In this document: positions 62,832 through 64,000 of the stretch, one piece after another
How the letters are laid out: each line of letters begins with the position of its first letter
How positions within the stretch are numbered: position 1 is the first letter of the stretch
Origin: Chryseobacterium sp. HSC-36S06
Lineage (GTDB): Bacteria; Bacteroidota; Bacteroidia; Flavobacteriales; Weeksellaceae
Direction of reading: 5' to 3'
Length of the DNA stretch: 64,000 nucleotides
NCBI RefSeq assembly: GCF_024171485.1
Contig: NZ_JALJZX010000002.1
Coordinates: forward strand, 682,001 to 746,000
The notes under the pieces: model-generated
Told to the model about the DNA's origin: nothing
Database searches by the model: none
What the model saw: only the letters and a program-made list of their open reading frames with translations
Position numbers and translations under genes: made by a program

Positions 62832-63677
62832 ATGAATAACTTAGAAATTTTCAACAAAGTGTGCGGGCAGTCGTCTAAGTTAGTGACTGAAAAATACAGC
62901 ACCTCCTTTTCCCGGGCTTCTACCCTTTTTCAGCCTGAAATCCGTCAGCACATTTACAACATTTATGGTTTTGTACGTTTCGCAGACGAAATTGTAGATA
63001 CCTTTCACGACTATGATAAAGCCAAACTTCTGGAGGAATTTGAGCAGAATTACCGTTCGGCACTCGAAAACGGAATATCTCTGAATCCAATTTTACAGTC
63101 TTTCTGTTTAACCCAAAGAGAGAAAAATATTCCTCAACATTTGGTTGATGCGTTTTTACATTCCATGAAAATGGATTTGGGCGACATCAAAAACTTTAAT
63201 GATGAAAAATATAACGAATACATTTACGGCTCTGCCGAAGTGGTTGGTTTAATGTGTCTGAAGGTTTTTGTAGACGGAAATGTGGAAGAATACAACAGAC
63301 TAAAACCTTATGCGCAGAGTTTGGGTGCGGCATTTCAGAAGATCAATTTTTTACGCGACATCAGTGCAGATTTTAATGATCTGAACAGAATGTATTTTCC
63401 GAATGTGGATTTCAGTAAGTTCAGTTCGCAGGCAAAGCAACAGATCGAAGCCGACATTGCCAAAGATTTCGCCCATGCATTTATCGGGATTAAAATGCTT
63501 CCGATTTCGAGCAGAATTGCCGTATTCATGGCGTATAAATATTATATTAATTTGTTTAAGAAAATACGCAGGACAAAACCTGAACTTCTTCTCACGAAAA
63601 GAATCAGAGTTTCAAACGCCAGAAAAATTTACCTATTCGGTGAAATGATGCTTAACAAAAACTTCAATTTAGTCTGA
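62832..63677 (+). CDS. crtB: Phytoene synthase
   Basis: 281 aa. Condenses two geranylgeranyl diphosphates to phytoene. Asp-rich motifs FADEIVDTFHD (about 48-58) and NFLRDISADFND bind the diphosphate-Mg groups; YSTSFSRASTLF and GSAEVVGLMCLKVF are family features. Second gene of the carotenoid unit. Confidence 0.95.
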   Translation: MNNLEIFNKVCGQSSKLVTEKYSTSFSRASTLFQPEIRQHIYNIYGFVRFADEIVDTFHDYDKAKLLEEFEQNYRSALENGISLNPILQSFCLTQREKNIPQHLVDAFLHSMKMDLGDIKNFNDEKYNEYIYGSAEVVGLMCLKVFVDGNVEEYNRLKPYAQSLGAAFQKINFLRDISADFNDLNRMYFPNVDFSKFSSQAKQQIEADIAKDFAHAFIGIKMLPISSRIAVFMAYKYYINLFKKIRRTKPELLLTKRIRVSNARKIYLFGEMMLNKNFNLV

Positions 63678-63686
63678 GATTTTAAA

Positions 63687-64000
63687 ATGAAAAAGATATT
63701 TTTTGCCATTTTTAGTTGTCTTACTATGATGATTGACGCGCAGGATTTAACGGATTTCAGGCTTCTTCTACAGAAAGGAGAAAATTCTGAGAGCGCTACA
63801 AAAACCCTGATCAACAGCTCAAAAGAAACTTATACAAAAACTAAAAAACCTATTTACGAAGCGTTTTATGCAGTCGGAAATTTCTTTATGGCGAAACATG
63901 CCGTAAATCCCTGGAACAAATTTTCGTACTTCAACAAAGGAAAAAAAGCGCTGGATAATGCCGTAAGCAAAGATCCAAATAATCTGGAAATCCGTTTTAT
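63687..64000 (+). CDS. Exported protein of the crt unit (3' end outside window)
   Basis: ATG at 63687, 9 nt behind crtB; at least 104 codons are visible and the frame is open at the window end. Signal peptide MKKIFFAIFSCLTMMIDAQ. The rest (LLLQKGENSESATKTLINSS, AKHAVNPWNKFSYFNKGKKA, AVSKDPNNLEIRF) looks like a helical TPR-type repeat protein. Flavobacterial carotenoid clusters often hold such a gene between crtB and later genes; the role is not known to me. Confidence 0.75.
   Translation, partial: MKKIFFAIFSCLTMMIDAQDLTDFRLLLQKGENSESATKTLINSSKETYTKTKKPIYEAFYAVGNFFMAKHAVNPWNKFSYFNKGKKALDNAVSKDPNNLEIRF

Overview
The window is a compact, AT-rich chromosomal stretch of a flavobacterium. Family-level clues are DUF5686, BT_3928-type and YceI-family proteins, a single-chain serine dehydratase, a carotenoid cluster, almost no Shine-Dalgarno sites, and many promoters of the Bacteroidetes type (-7 box TAnnTTTG, -33 box TTTG). 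Gene content and order suggest the Chryseobacterium/Kaistella group (Weeksellaceae); this is inference, not a database result.

Layout. 0-8 kb: end of a DUF5686 outer-membrane protein, folP, a DUF1599 protein with a BT_3928-type membrane protein, a TerB-like protein, an exported S9 peptidase and tpiA. 8-16.6 kb: clpP, dnaG, an isoaspartyl peptidase with tsaE, ald, tyrA and sdaA. 16.7-21 kb: a lipid-transport set mlaE-mlaF-mlaD followed by a UbiB-family kinase. 21-29 kb: small hydrolase, YceI protein, glucokinase, beta-barrel protein, rhodanese, queG, a DUF2459-type protein and a YceI/porin/YceI-like group. 29.6 kb: tRNA-Leu(CAA). 29.8-38.3 kb: MBL hydrolase, a conserved unknown, a GAF-domain reductase, GNAT, an HExxH protein, a frameshifted AraC regulator, a 2-oxo-acid dehydrogenase E2, an exported deformylase-like protein and lipB. 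38.5-45.8 kb: the complete trp operon (trpE-S23-trpG-trpD-trpC-trpF-trpB-trpA) on the minus strand. 45.9-53.1 kb: a heavy-metal RND efflux operon carrying a cytochrome b. 53.2-59 kb: small lipoprotein, lysS, gyrB, a DUF3298-type lipoprotein and a lipid kinase. 59-64 kb: photolyase and MarR regulator, divergent from crtI-crtB and a cut-off third gene.

Most interesting are features that do not appear as ordinary genes. (1) The trp operon is preceded by a leader peptide with three consecutive Trp codons and by mutually exclusive hairpins, a textbook attenuator. (2) The operon is loaded with 28-nt arrays of four heptamers (GTTGNNN). Some are translated inside TrpF and at the N-termini of TrpG and TrpA. 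An inverted pair brackets an S23-type four-helix-bundle gene inserted between trpE and trpG, and a second, gene-less inverted pair sits between trpG and trpD. (3) Three ~130-bp intergenic elements share conserved ends and stems that change by compensating substitutions (family A). (4) A second structured repeat (family B) fills the trpD-trpC and trpB-trpA gaps. Other oddities are a DnaG whose zinc finger has lost its cysteines, an exported peptide-deformylase homologue with an altered metal motif, and an AraC gene broken exactly at a sequence that fits a -1 slippery heptamer.
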